Below are positions 8,057-14,323 of a stretch of 14,576 nucleotides of DNA, piece after piece (within the stretch, counting starts at the first letter, position 1; the number at the start of each line of letters is the position of its first letter). The stretch covers positions 1 to 14,576 of the forward strand of contig CAJGDV010000022.1 in the NCBI GenBank assembly GCA_904502155.1. The letters run 5' to 3'. The notes under the pieces were generated by a model, which saw only the letters and a program-made list of their open reading frames with translations, did no database searches and had not been told where the DNA came from. This DNA comes from an uncultured Bacilli bacterium (GTDB taxonomy: Bacteria; Bacillota_I; Bacilli_A; RF39; UBA660). The position numbers and the translations under genes were made by a program.

Positions 8057-8101
8057 AAAAAAACACCTAGAGATAATTACAATATCTACATAGGTGTTTT
8101 T
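8057..8101 (-). terminator. Second terminator, between the 28-codon ORF and the AAA+ genes
   Basis: CACCTA (8064-8069) pairs with TAGGTG (8091-8096), extended by five A-U pairs and by an inner AGATA/TATCT pairing. Seven U follow on the minus strand (8057-8063). It sits directly before the ribosome binding site of the ClpX-like gene, so AAA+ expression from the T-box promoter must read through it. I found no obvious antiterminator partner upstream. Confidence 0.75.
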
Positions 8102-8144
8102 GCTTAAATTATGTTTGCTTAAAAAACTTTCAATGCAAAAAAGT

Positions 8145-8231
8145 TTAGTTGTAGTAATTGTAATTATTTAAGTTTGAAAAAGTATACGAAATGTCTGTAA
8201 TTATTGAATTTTTGGTAATAATTGTTGTCAT
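8145..8231 (-). CDS. 28-codon ORF downstream of the T-box (leader peptide or small protein)
   Basis: ATG at 8231, TAA at 8145-8147, preceded by a very strong AAGGAAGGAG 7 bases upstream. The peptide has two parts. Residues 1-15 (MTTIITKNSIITDIS) carry five isoleucines and a repeated IIT. The C-terminal end, NLNNYNYYN, is almost only Asn and Tyr. It follows a T-box whose best specifier is Ile (AUC) and is itself followed by a weak AAACTTT/AAAGTTT hairpin (8124-8146) and the strong terminator at 8057-8101. It could be an attenuation-type leader peptide, a genuine small protein, or the remnant of a gene the T-box once controlled. I recognise no family. The ribosome binding site is the main reason to believe it is translated. 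Confidence 0.45.
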   Translation of the reverse strand: MTTIITKNSIITDISYTFSNLNNYNYYN

Positions 8232-8262
8232 AAAATATCTCTCCTTCCTTAAATAAATACAC

Positions 8263-8477
8263 AAAAAGTCTATAAATGTAAGGACGCATTGCGCGTGGTA
8301 CCACCTTACTTTATAGACTTAGCTACCTCTTATATCTTTAACGCAGATTTACGATTATATAATCTTAGTGATTTCGTCAGTATGCTCAGTTATGCTTTCA
8401 CCAAACGCATTTTCTCTATACCCTACACATAAAGCTACTTGGTCTAAGATAAATGTCATAGATTAATTATGCCATTA
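8263..8477 (-). promoter_or_regulatory. T-box leader of the AAA+ operon (probable Ile specifier)
   Basis: Complete T-box. The core AAGGTGGTACCACG is at 8294-8307. The terminator pairs AGTCTATAAAGTAAGG with CCTTACATTTATAGACT and ends in five U (8263-8267). Stem I has an AGAGA bulge, GGTGAAA, and a specifier loop with AGTA on the 5' side and GAAATCA on the 3' side, closed by the 7-bp helix ATCTTAG/CTAAGAT. Aligned with the hisS leader (GAAGACA), the specifier is AUC (Ile) followed by a purine. The UGGU of the core suits the A73 discriminator of tRNA-Ile. The next reading frames are a 28-codon ORF and AAA+ ATPases rather than an ileS, biosynthesis or transport gene, which is unusual for this riboswitch class. 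Confidence 0.93.
8298..8356 (-). repeat. Duplicated T-box segment, copy 1
   Basis: 59 bases that match 9226-9284 with one mismatch. They cover the stem II/III region and the 5' half of the T-box core. The hisS leader shares only shorter blocks of this segment, so these two leaders are the closest relatives in the window. Confidence 0.85.
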
Positions 8478-8482
8478 ATTGA

Positions 8483-8511
8483 ATTATAAAATTATTTTAA
8501 AATTATGTCAA
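8483..8511 (-). promoter_or_regulatory. Full-consensus promoter of the AAA+ T-box transcript
   Basis: TTGACA (8506-8511), 17-base spacer, TATAAT (8483-8488): a perfect housekeeping sigma promoter, with the start expected near 8477. Such strength fits a constitutively made leader whose output is set by attenuation. Confidence 0.85.
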
Positions 8512-8544
8512 GTGTATTTTTTACATTTTTTAATCTATAACTTG

Positions 8545-8574
8545 GGTTTCACCTTTATTTTAAAGTTGAAAACC
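8545..8574 (-). terminator. Hairpin after the 201-aa gene, possible weak terminator
   Basis: GGTTTTCAACTTT (from 8574 to 8562 on the minus strand) pairs with AAAGGTGAAACC (8556 to 8545), with one bulge and one mismatch; it includes the stop codon. No U run follows, so termination is uncertain and the T-box 3 transcript may continue into the next unit. Confidence 0.35.
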
Positions 8575-9165
8575 TATTTTAACTTTTTTCTTTGTTTTTT
8601 TATTTTCTTCATCTTCTCTAGGTTCACTTATGAATCCTATTGTATTTTTTTTCTTAAATGGATCTACTACATCTTGCTTTCCTGTTTGATTAAATCCTAT
8701 TTTATTTTTTAAATATTTTCTTTCTTCTTCTAATACCATTTCACGATATTTTTCTGGTTTTTCATTCATTAAATTTGTAACATACATTTGTGCAAATGCA
8801 TTGTTTAAATCTACCATAGATAATTCTATTTTATCAAATTCTTGTAAGTACATACCGAAGCATAATTGATTAAATGCATCTTGGAATAAAAATTCTCTTT
8901 TTTGATCTTCGTTTAATCCTGGTAATGTTTTATCAATTATATCTACTGGAAATACATTTCCAACTACATGATGAATATTTTCATCAAAGATTTTTGGATC
9001 TGTATTTAAATAGAAATATTCATTAGCTTCTGTTGTGAAGATCTTTTGCCCATCAACTTCAATTAAATTTCCTTCAATTACTTCTAAAGGTCTATATACA
9101 AATAGTCCTAAATGGTCCATTAAAATTTTTTCATATAAAATACTATAACATTGTGCGTTTTTCAT
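8560..9165 (-). CDS. Stand-alone copy of the novel domain with an IGF-repeat tail
   Basis: 201 aa from ATG 9165, which has AGGGAG 8 bases upstream. A GTG three codons earlier overlaps that ribosome binding site and is rejected. Residues 7-120 resemble the N-terminal domains of both downstream AAA+ proteins, with matching landmarks: LYEKI, DGQKIF, KIFDEN, and a helix before the last strand-like segment. There is no AAA+ module. A helical stretch (130-152) leads to a tail rich in Lys, Asp and Glu. The tail contains KIGF, TIGF and KIGF (IGF at 156-158, 176-178 and 197-199), spaced 20 and 21 residues apart, the last at the C-terminus. No signal peptide or membrane segment is seen. It is controlled by its own T-box and lies just upstream of the AAA+ operon. 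An adaptor or regulatory subunit for the two ATPases is plausible inference. I recognise no named family. Confidence 0.85.
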   Translation of the reverse strand: MKNAQCYSILYEKILMDHLGLFVYRPLEVIEGNLIEVDGQKIFTTEANEYFYLNTDPKIFDENIHHVVGNVFPVDIIDKTLPGLNEDQKREFLFQDAFNQLCFGMYLQEFDKIELSMVDLNNAFAQMYVTNLMNEKPEKYREMVLEEERKYLKNKIGFNQTGKQDVVDPFKKKNTIGFISEPREDEENKKTKKKVKIGFQL

Positions 9166-9190
9166 TTTGTTCACTCCCTTTTAGGTACAT

Positions 9191-9407
9191 AAAAAGTCTA
9201 TAAATGTAAGGGCGAATTGATCGCTGTACCACCTTACTTTATAGACTTAGCTACCTCTTGTATCTTTAACGCAGATTTACGATTATTATTTTTTTGTTTT
9301 TTAGTTGATATTCCTTAATAGGTTATGGAATACTTTCACCTTACGTATTCTCTCTTTATTCATAATTCTATCAGTACTGCCTAAATAAATAATGTATAAT
9401 TGTCGTT
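9191..9407 (-). promoter_or_regulatory. T-box leader of the 201-aa gene (Ile or Tyr specifier)
   Basis: The core AAGGTGGTACAGCG is at 9222-9235. It differs from consensus where the last C of UGGNACC is A. The terminator pairs AGTCTATAAAGTAAGG with CCTTACATTTATAGACT and ends in five U (9191-9195). Stem I shows an AGAGAG bulge, GGTGAAA, and a specifier loop of AGTA opposite GAATATCAA, closed by TTTAG/CTAAA. The loop has two extra bases relative to the other two leaders, so the specifier is either AUC (Ile, as in the sister leader) or UAU (Tyr). The T-box class is clear; tRNA specificity and full activity are not. Confidence 0.9.
9226..9284 (-). repeat. Duplicated T-box segment, copy 2
   Basis: Partner of 8298-8356 with 58 of 59 identical bases. 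The terminator arm further down (CCTTACATTTATAGACTTTTT) is also identical in both, while stem I differs substantially. Confidence 0.85.
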
Positions 9408-9413
9408 AATTGC

Positions 9414-9443
9414 ATTATAACTAATTTTTAAAAAGTTTGTCAA
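9414..9443 (-). promoter_or_regulatory. Promoter of the 201-aa T-box transcript
   Basis: TTGACA (9438-9443), 18-base spacer, TATAAT (9414-9419). Both boxes are perfect; the spacing is one base over the optimum. Between this and the upstream permease stop (9504) I see only A/T-rich DNA with no U-tailed minus-strand terminator. Confidence 0.8.
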
Positions 9444-9503
9444 TAATTATTTATAATTTAATTATTTTTTTTATACTAAAATGGAAAAATTATATATTTG
9501 TGA

Positions 9504-10559
9504 CTACATCTCTCTTAATTCATTAAATTTATTTTTCATATCTTTTTTATAATAATTTATAGTTGTAATTATTAAAATCGTAACAGGAAGTGAAATCATA
9601 ATTCCGATTAAACCAAATAATATTCCTCCTGCAAAGACAGAAAAAATTACCATGATAGGATGTAATTCATTTGTTCTTCCATATACATATGGATTAATAA
9701 TATAACTATCTACAGCTGATAAAACTAAGAATGCAACAAGAGTTCTTATAAATAAACTAGGACTTATTACAAAGGCTGTAATTGATGCAATGATATTTGT
9801 TATTAATCCTCCAAAATAAGGTATTAAATTACCTAATGCAGCTAGAAAACCTAATAAAATGGCATTAGGATGACCTATAATTGCAAAAGTAATAGTATAT
9901 TCAATTATTGTTATAAAAATTATTTTTGTAAATCCATCTAAATAGTTTTTCATAGATATATCTAATGCTTTTACATAGTTATAAGTTTTTTTAGATTTAT
10001 TTTTAAAATAAATTTTTATTTTGTTTCTAATATTTTCCATATCTACAAGTAGATATATAGCAGAAGCAAAAATAATAATTGTTGTTGAAATATAACTAAA
10101 ACTTGCTCCTATAAATGATAAAGCACCATTAGATATAAATATACTAATATCCTTTAAAAAACTATTAAAAGTCTTTGTAAGCGTATTTTGAAGTGGTCCA
10201 AAGTCTATATCATATTTCATTGACATCTCTTTTATAAAAGCAATTATAGCATTAAATAGACTTCCTAATTGATCAAACAACATTGGAACTATAGTTATAC
10301 CTATAAATGCTATTAAACCTATAACTAAAAAAATAGTTATAAACACACTAATATTTTTTGGTATTTTTTTATTTTGTAAATATCTAACTATTGGATATAA
10401 AGCATACGCTATAGCAAATGCGATTAAGAAAGGAAACAAAATTTTTACAACCTTGTTTCCTACTGTAATCCATAATCCATTAGTTTGATAAAACAAATAA
10501 ATTATACCTATAAATAATAACATATTTAATAGTTTATAATTTAATTTGTTTTTAAACAT
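9504..10559 (-). CDS. AI-2E family transporter (YtvI/PerM-like permease)
   Basis: 351 aa polytopic membrane protein. Hydrophobic segments lie at about 11-30, 37-58, 68-96, 150-172, 210-228, 232-262, 270-290 and 300-335. Family signatures are GNLIPYFGGLI (243-253) and NPYVYGRTNELHP (289-301), followed by a GG-LFGLIG stretch (311-319). The soluble loop at about 100-145 is typical. The family is named after an E. coli protein linked to autoinducer-2 export, but most members, including Firmicute ones, have unproven substrates (some are Na+/H+ antiporters), so no substrate is assigned. The ATG shares its A with the TAA of dtd (TAATG), implying translational coupling; the ribosome binding site (GAGGA) lies in the dtd coding end. 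It is the last gene of the rsh-dtd operon and no clear terminator follows. Confidence 0.9.
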   Translation of the reverse strand: MFKNKLNYKLLNMLLFIGIIYLFYQTNGLWITVGNKVVKILFPFLIAFAIAYALYPIVRYLQNKKIPKNISVFITIFLVIGLIAFIGITIVPMLFDQLGSLFNAIIAFIKEMSMKYDIDFGPLQNTLTKTFNSFLKDISIFISNGALSFIGASFSYISTTIIIFASAIYLLVDMENIRNKIKIYFKNKSKKTYNYVKALDISMKNYLDGFTKIIFITIIEYTITFAIIGHPNAILLGFLAALGNLIPYFGGLITNIIASITAFVISPSLFIRTLVAFLVLSAVDSYIINPYVYGRTNELHPIMVIFSVFAGGILFGLIGIMISLPVTILIITTINYYKKDMKNKFNELREM

Positions 10560-11008
10560 TATTTATAGTCCTCGCTATCTAAAATAATTGTTACAGGACC
10601 ATCATTAGTAAAACGAACTTTCATATCAGCTCCAAATTGTCCTGTTTCAACTTTAATATTATTATCTCTAAGTAATTTATTAAATTCATCATATAATTTT
10701 GTTGCTTCTTCTCCTCTTAGAGCATTTAAATAACTTGGTCTTCTTCCTTTTCTTGTATCTGCATATAAAGTAAACTGTGAAATACTTAAAATGCTTCCTT
10801 TAGTATCTAGTAATGATCTATTCATAACTCCATTTTCATCATCAAAAATTCTTAAATTAATAATCTTATTAATCATTTTAATGATTGTTTCTTTGTTATC
10901 TCCTTCTGTAAATCCTACTAATAACATTAACCCTTTTTTTATTTCTCCTATTACTTTTTTATCTACTTCTACACTAGCATCTAGTGCTCTTTGTACTACT
11001 ACTTTCAT
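10559..11008 (-). CDS. dtd: D-aminoacyl-tRNA deacylase
   Basis: 149 aa, full family length. It hydrolyses D-amino acids, and also glycine mischarged on tRNA-Ala, from tRNA; it acts as a cytoplasmic homodimer. Visible signatures are SQFTLYAD (77-84), TRKGRRPSY (85-93) and NDGPVT (135-140), whose Gly-cisPro (137-138) provides the chiral selectivity across the dimer interface. It overlaps the rsh stop and the permease start by one base each (TAATG at both ends). The rsh-dtd order is common in Firmicutes. Confidence 0.97.
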   Translation of the reverse strand: MKVVVQRALDASVEVDKKVIGEIKKGLMLLVGFTEGDNKETIIKMINKIINLRIFDDENGVMNRSLLDTKGSILSISQFTLYADTRKGRRPSYLNALRGEEATKLYDEFNKLLRDNNIKVETGQFGADMKVRFTNDGPVTIILDSEDYK

Positions 11009-13185
11009 TATTTAATTATCCTTTCTACACTAACTATTCTTGGAATTGAATCAATTTCATTCATAAATTTAGCTAATGTTTCTTTTTTGTTTACATCTAC
11101 TGTTATTTCAAATAAATATTCATTAGTACTATTTGATATTGAATTAATAGATTGAATTGTAATATCGGTATTAGATGTTTTAGAAATAACATCTAATAAT
11201 ATATTTTTATTTTCACTTGCTCTTATTAAAAGAGTTGTTAAATATTTCTTACTTATTTTAGCATTCCATTTTACTTCAATTAATCTTTCTTCAAGTTCGC
11301 TAACATTAGGACATACAGCTCTATGCACAGTAATACCATGACCTTTAGTTATATAACCTATTACTCTATCCCCTGGAACTGGCTTACAACATGATGCTAC
11401 ATTAACTTTAATATCATCAATACCTTCTACTATAATATCATTTTTACTTACTTGTGATACAACTTTATAATTATTAGTTGCCTTTTTAAGAATTAAATCA
11501 GCTTTAGTTTCATTTGATTGATTTAATAGATTATATAGCATAATTGGTGTTATTTTACCATTTCCAACGTTAACAAAAAATTCTTGAACATTTTGGAATT
11601 TATATTCTTTTAAGAATTTATCCATATTTTCATTTGAAGTCAATTCAGCATAAGAAGTTTTTCTTTTACGACATTCTTCTTTAAGAATATCTTCCCCTTT
11701 TTGAATATATCCTTCTTTATCAATTTTATTAAAGAAACCTTTAATTTTATTTTTAGCAGAACTAGTAAACGCCATATTAATCCATTCACGACTTGGTCCT
11801 ACTGAATTTTTATTAGTATTTATTTTTACTATATCATTATCTTTAAGTTGATAATCTAATGGTACGATATTATTATTTACAATAGCTCCTACCATTTTAT
11901 CACCAACTCCAGAGTGAACACGATATGCGAAATCAATTGGTGTTGATCCAATTGGAAGTTCAATTACATCACCTTTTGGTGTAAAGACATAAATATTTTC
12001 TTTTAATACTTCTTCTGATACTGATTTAACAAAGGCTTCATCATTTACTTCTTCTTGTTTTAATTCCATAATATTTCTAAAGAATTGAAGTTTTTGTTCC
12101 ATAGTATTTTTCATACTCGCTTTAACATTACTTCCTTTTTCTTTATAAGACCAATGAGATGCTATACCTAATTCAGCGATTCTATCCATCTCATATGTTC
12201 TAATTTGGATTTCATATAACTGTCCACCTTCACCAAAAACAGTTGTATGTAACGATTGATACATATTAGTTTTAGGCATTGCTACATAATCTTTAAAACG
12301 TTTTGGAATAGGTCTATATTTTGAGTGAATTATTCCAAGTGCTTGATAACATTCTGCTTCAGTATCAACATAAACACGTAAAGCTAAAAGATCAAATATA
12401 TCCGAGAATTTTTTACCTTTATCTAATTTTTTATAAATACTATAAATGCTTTTAGCGCGCCCTTTAATTTCATGTTTAATATCATGTTCATTTAAAATCC
12501 CTGATACTGAATTTTTCATTTTAACAACTAATTCGTCTCTTTCCGCTTTGCTTTGATTTAATTTTTCAACAATTTCAAAATATACATCTGGTTTATAATA
12601 TCTTAGTGATAAATCTTCAAGTTCACTTTTTATACTACCAATACCAAGTCGATGCGCTATTGGTGTTAAAATATCTAAAGTTTCTTTAGCTTTTAATTTT
12701 TGTTTCTTTTCAGGTATAACCCATAACGTTCTCATATTATGAAGTCTATCTGCTAATTTTACTATAATAACTCTAACATCTTCAGTAAGTCCTACTAATA
12801 TTTTACGATGATTTGCAATCATTGCTTCATTATCACATTGGAAATTTAATTTGTTAATTTTAGTAACCCCATCTACTAATAGAGATACTTCACTACCAAA
12901 CATTTCAGTTATTTCATCAATTGTAACATCAGTATCTTCTACTACATCATGTAAAAGAGCTGCTTGAATTGTTGCTGCATCCGCAAATATTTCCGTTAAA
13001 ATATATGCTACATTAAGTGGATGTATAATATAATCTTCACCACTTTTTCTTTTTACTCCAAAATGTTTTTCAAAAGCAAGCATATATGCTTTTCTAATCA
13101 TATCTAAGTCTTTTTCATCATTAATATATGTTATTACTTTTTCCCTTAGTTCTTCAAATGTCAAATTTGGTTTATCTTTGCGCAT
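11008..13185 (-). CDS. relA: Bifunctional (p)ppGpp synthetase/hydrolase (RelA/SpoT homologue)
   Basis: 725 aa long RSH enzyme, the stringent-response switch. It makes (p)ppGpp from GTP/GDP and ATP when ribosomes meet uncharged tRNA and hydrolyses it otherwise. The HD hydrolase domain has H79-D80 in LLHDVVEDTD and KLADRLHNMRTL (143-154). In the synthetase domain RFKD (296-299) is the RXKD type found in bifunctional enzymes, followed by YQSLHTT (309-315), E325 and the ASHWSYKEK segment (342-350). TGS is at about 397-457. The Cys-rich/zinc-finger segment has C599, C600, H621 and C625. A C-terminal ACT domain runs from about 645 to 725. Both active sites look intact. ATG 13185 is preceded by AAGGTGG. 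It leads the operon with dtd and the AI-2E permease. Confidence 0.97.
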   Translation of the reverse strand: MRKDKPNLTFEELREKVITYINDEKDLDMIRKAYMLAFEKHFGVKRKSGEDYIIHPLNVAYILTEIFADAATIQAALLHDVVEDTDVTIDEITEMFGSEVSLLVDGVTKINKLNFQCDNEAMIANHRKILVGLTEDVRVIIVKLADRLHNMRTLWVIPEKKQKLKAKETLDILTPIAHRLGIGSIKSELEDLSLRYYKPDVYFEIVEKLNQSKAERDELVVKMKNSVSGILNEHDIKHEIKGRAKSIYSIYKKLDKGKKFSDIFDLLALRVYVDTEAECYQALGIIHSKYRPIPKRFKDYVAMPKTNMYQSLHTTVFGEGGQLYEIQIRTYEMDRIAELGIASHWSYKEKGSNVKASMKNTMEQKLQFFRNIMELKQEEVNDEAFVKSVSEEVLKENIYVFTPKGDVIELPIGSTPIDFAYRVHSGVGDKMVGAIVNNNIVPLDYQLKDNDIVKINTNKNSVGPSREWINMAFTSSAKNKIKGFFNKIDKEGYIQKGEDILKEECRKRKTSYAELTSNENMDKFLKEYKFQNVQEFFVNVGNGKITPIMLYNLLNQSNETKADLILKKATNNYKVVSQVSKNDIIVEGIDDIKVNVASCCKPVPGDRVIGYITKGHGITVHRAVCPNVSELEERLIEVKWNAKISKKYLTTLLIRASENKNILLDVISKTSNTDITIQSINSISNSTNEYLFEITVDVNKKETLAKFMNEIDSIPRIVSVERIIK

Positions 13186-13209
13186 AAAATCACCACCTTT
13201 ATATGTATA

Positions 13210-13238
13210 ATTATATACTAATTGTCTAGTTTACGCAA
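13210..13238 (-). promoter_or_regulatory. Promoter of the rsh operon
   Basis: Perfect TATAAT (13210-13215), 17 bases from TTGCGT (13233-13238, only TTG conserved). It predicts a short leader of about 20 bases before the ATG. It lies just past the terminator of the upstream gene. Confidence 0.5.
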
Positions 13239-13243
13239 GCAAT

Positions 13244-13267
13244 AAAAAACCTTGTTTTTACAAGGTT
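13244..13267 (-). terminator. Terminator of the unknown membrane-anchored gene
   Basis: AACCTTG (13248-13254) pairs with CAAGGTT (13261-13267) around a 6-base loop, followed by a U run on the minus strand (13244-13249). Confidence 0.8.
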
Positions 13268-13272
13268 AATAA

Positions 13273-14232
13273 TTATTTTACATTCATTGAACTATGGAAA
13301 TAATAATTACCATCACTAGCTTTTTTGAATGTATACATAAATTTATTATTTTTAAGGTTTAATGCTCTTTTTATAAAAATTTCAAAATCTTGATTAGTAC
13401 TATCATAATATTCTTGGAATACGCCATTATAAATTTGAAGTTTAATTGATTTTGAATAATCTTCATTTTTTAAATCAAAGCTATAAATAGCATTATATGA
13501 AACTAAATTACTATATACATATATAAAATCATCTTCTTCTTCTACATCGTATATTTCTTCATATACTCCAAAAATACTATTATTTTTTAATTCAAACTCT
13601 CTTTCACCAACTAAATAATACATACTATTATTATCATAATTATATAAAATATTTTGATTTTCATTCATAAAATTAAATGTTGATGGTTCAAAAACAACAT
13701 CAGGACCAAGTAAACTATTTTTAACTTCATTTACTCTATTTAAACTTATTCTTGATTTATATATTAATGCATCATTAGAGAAATTATTAATTAATTCAAA
13801 ATCAGATGAATTAAGATTCATAAAAATAAGAGATTGAATAAATTTATTATTACTTTCATAAGCATTATTAATATATAAACCTCTATTATTTATATTTTCA
13901 TTAAACCCTTTTTGACGTTTATATAATTGAGGAAATTTTAAATTTTTTAAAAGTACAATTTTATCTTTTGATAATTCTTCACTAAATTTTGAATATGTAT
14001 CTTTTTGGATAAGAAAATCTAATTCTTCTGTTAAAATACCTTCTCTTACATTGTTATATTCTTTTTCAATTTCAACATTATTTTCATAAGGATCAATAAC
14101 AATTTCTGACTTATCTTTGTCTAGAATTTCCGTTTTTTCATTAAATGTTTCTACAACTAAATTAGTATAAACAAGTAATATTGATATAAATACAATTGCT
14201 ACCCCTATTTTTTTTACATTCGATTCTTTCAT
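13273..14232 (-). CDS. Membrane-anchored extracytoplasmic protein of unknown function
   Basis: 319 aa; ATG 14232 with AGTAGGTGAT upstream. One N-terminal hydrophobic segment (about 8-27) follows a Lys-containing start, with no lipobox cysteine and no clear signal-peptidase site, so it is probably an uncleaved anchor with the rest outside. The remainder is hydrophilic, rich in Asn, Glu, Asp and Tyr, with no cysteine and no repeat or catalytic motif I can name. An acidic patch (YDVEEEDDFIYVY, about 228-240) and alternating Tyr/hydrophobic residues suggest beta structure. It is a single-gene unit with its own promoter and terminator between secF and rsh, so context gives no function. Base composition resembles its neighbours, with no sign of recent transfer. 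Confidence 0.75.
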   Translation of the reverse strand: MKESNVKKIGVAIVFISILLVYTNLVVETFNEKTEILDKDKSEIVIDPYENNVEIEKEYNNVREGILTEELDFLIQKDTYSKFSEELSKDKIVLLKNLKFPQLYKRQKGFNENINNRGLYINNAYESNNKFIQSLIFMNLNSSDFELINNFSNDALIYKSRISLNRVNEVKNSLLGPDVVFEPSTFNFMNENQNILYNYDNNSMYYLVGEREFELKNNSIFGVYEEIYDVEEEDDFIYVYSNLVSYNAIYSFDLKNEDYSKSIKLQIYNGVFQEYYDSTNQDFEIFIKRALNLKNNKFMYTFKKASDGNYYFHSSMNVK

Positions 14233-14249
14233 ATTATCACCTACTATTA

Positions 14250-14258
14250 ATTATAACA
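14250..14258 (-). promoter_or_regulatory. Extended -10 promoter of the unknown membrane-anchored gene
   Basis: Minus strand TGTTATAAT: a TGn extension plus perfect TATAAT, 18 bases before the ATG. The -35 position falls in the U tract of the preceding terminator and does not match consensus. Confidence 0.55.
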
Positions 14259-14271
14259 TATTTATTTACTG

Positions 14272-14306
14272 AAAAAAAGAATTTAATCTCATAGTAGATT
14301 AAATTC
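14272..14306 (-). terminator. Second tandem terminator after secF
   Basis: Perfect 11-bp stem (14279-14289 with 14296-14306), 6-base loop, then seven U on the minus strand (14272-14278). Confidence 0.8.
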
Positions 14307-14323
14307 TAATATTTGTTTTATAT

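Noticed and set aside
6071..8107. Open frames on the plus strand at 6071-6286, 6956-7342 and 7415-8107
   Set aside because: They lie opposite conserved AAA+ coding sequence, have hydrophobic Ser/Phe/Leu-rich translations typical of antisense shadows, and match no family.
8080..8145. TTGAAA...TAATTT as a separate promoter for the AAA+ genes
   Set aside because: The -10 match is poor and the transcript would start immediately before the terminator at 8057-8101.
8479..8712. Plus-strand frame of 77 codons
   Set aside because: Antisense to the promoter of the AAA+ T-box and the tail of the 201-aa gene; Phe/Tyr/Leu-rich with no ribosome binding site.
9166..9174. GTG start for the 201-aa protein (204 aa)
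   Set aside because: The GTG overlaps the AGGGAG ribosome binding site, which is correctly spaced only for the ATG at 9165.
9444..9476. AATAATTA/TAATTATT hairpin followed by T on the plus strand
   Set aside because: No plus-strand gene ends here, and on the minus strand no U run follows, so it is not a terminator for the permease; likely chance in A/T-rich DNA.
10791..11015. Plus-strand frame of 74 codons
   Set aside because: Antisense shadow of dtd, which is unmistakable on the other strand.
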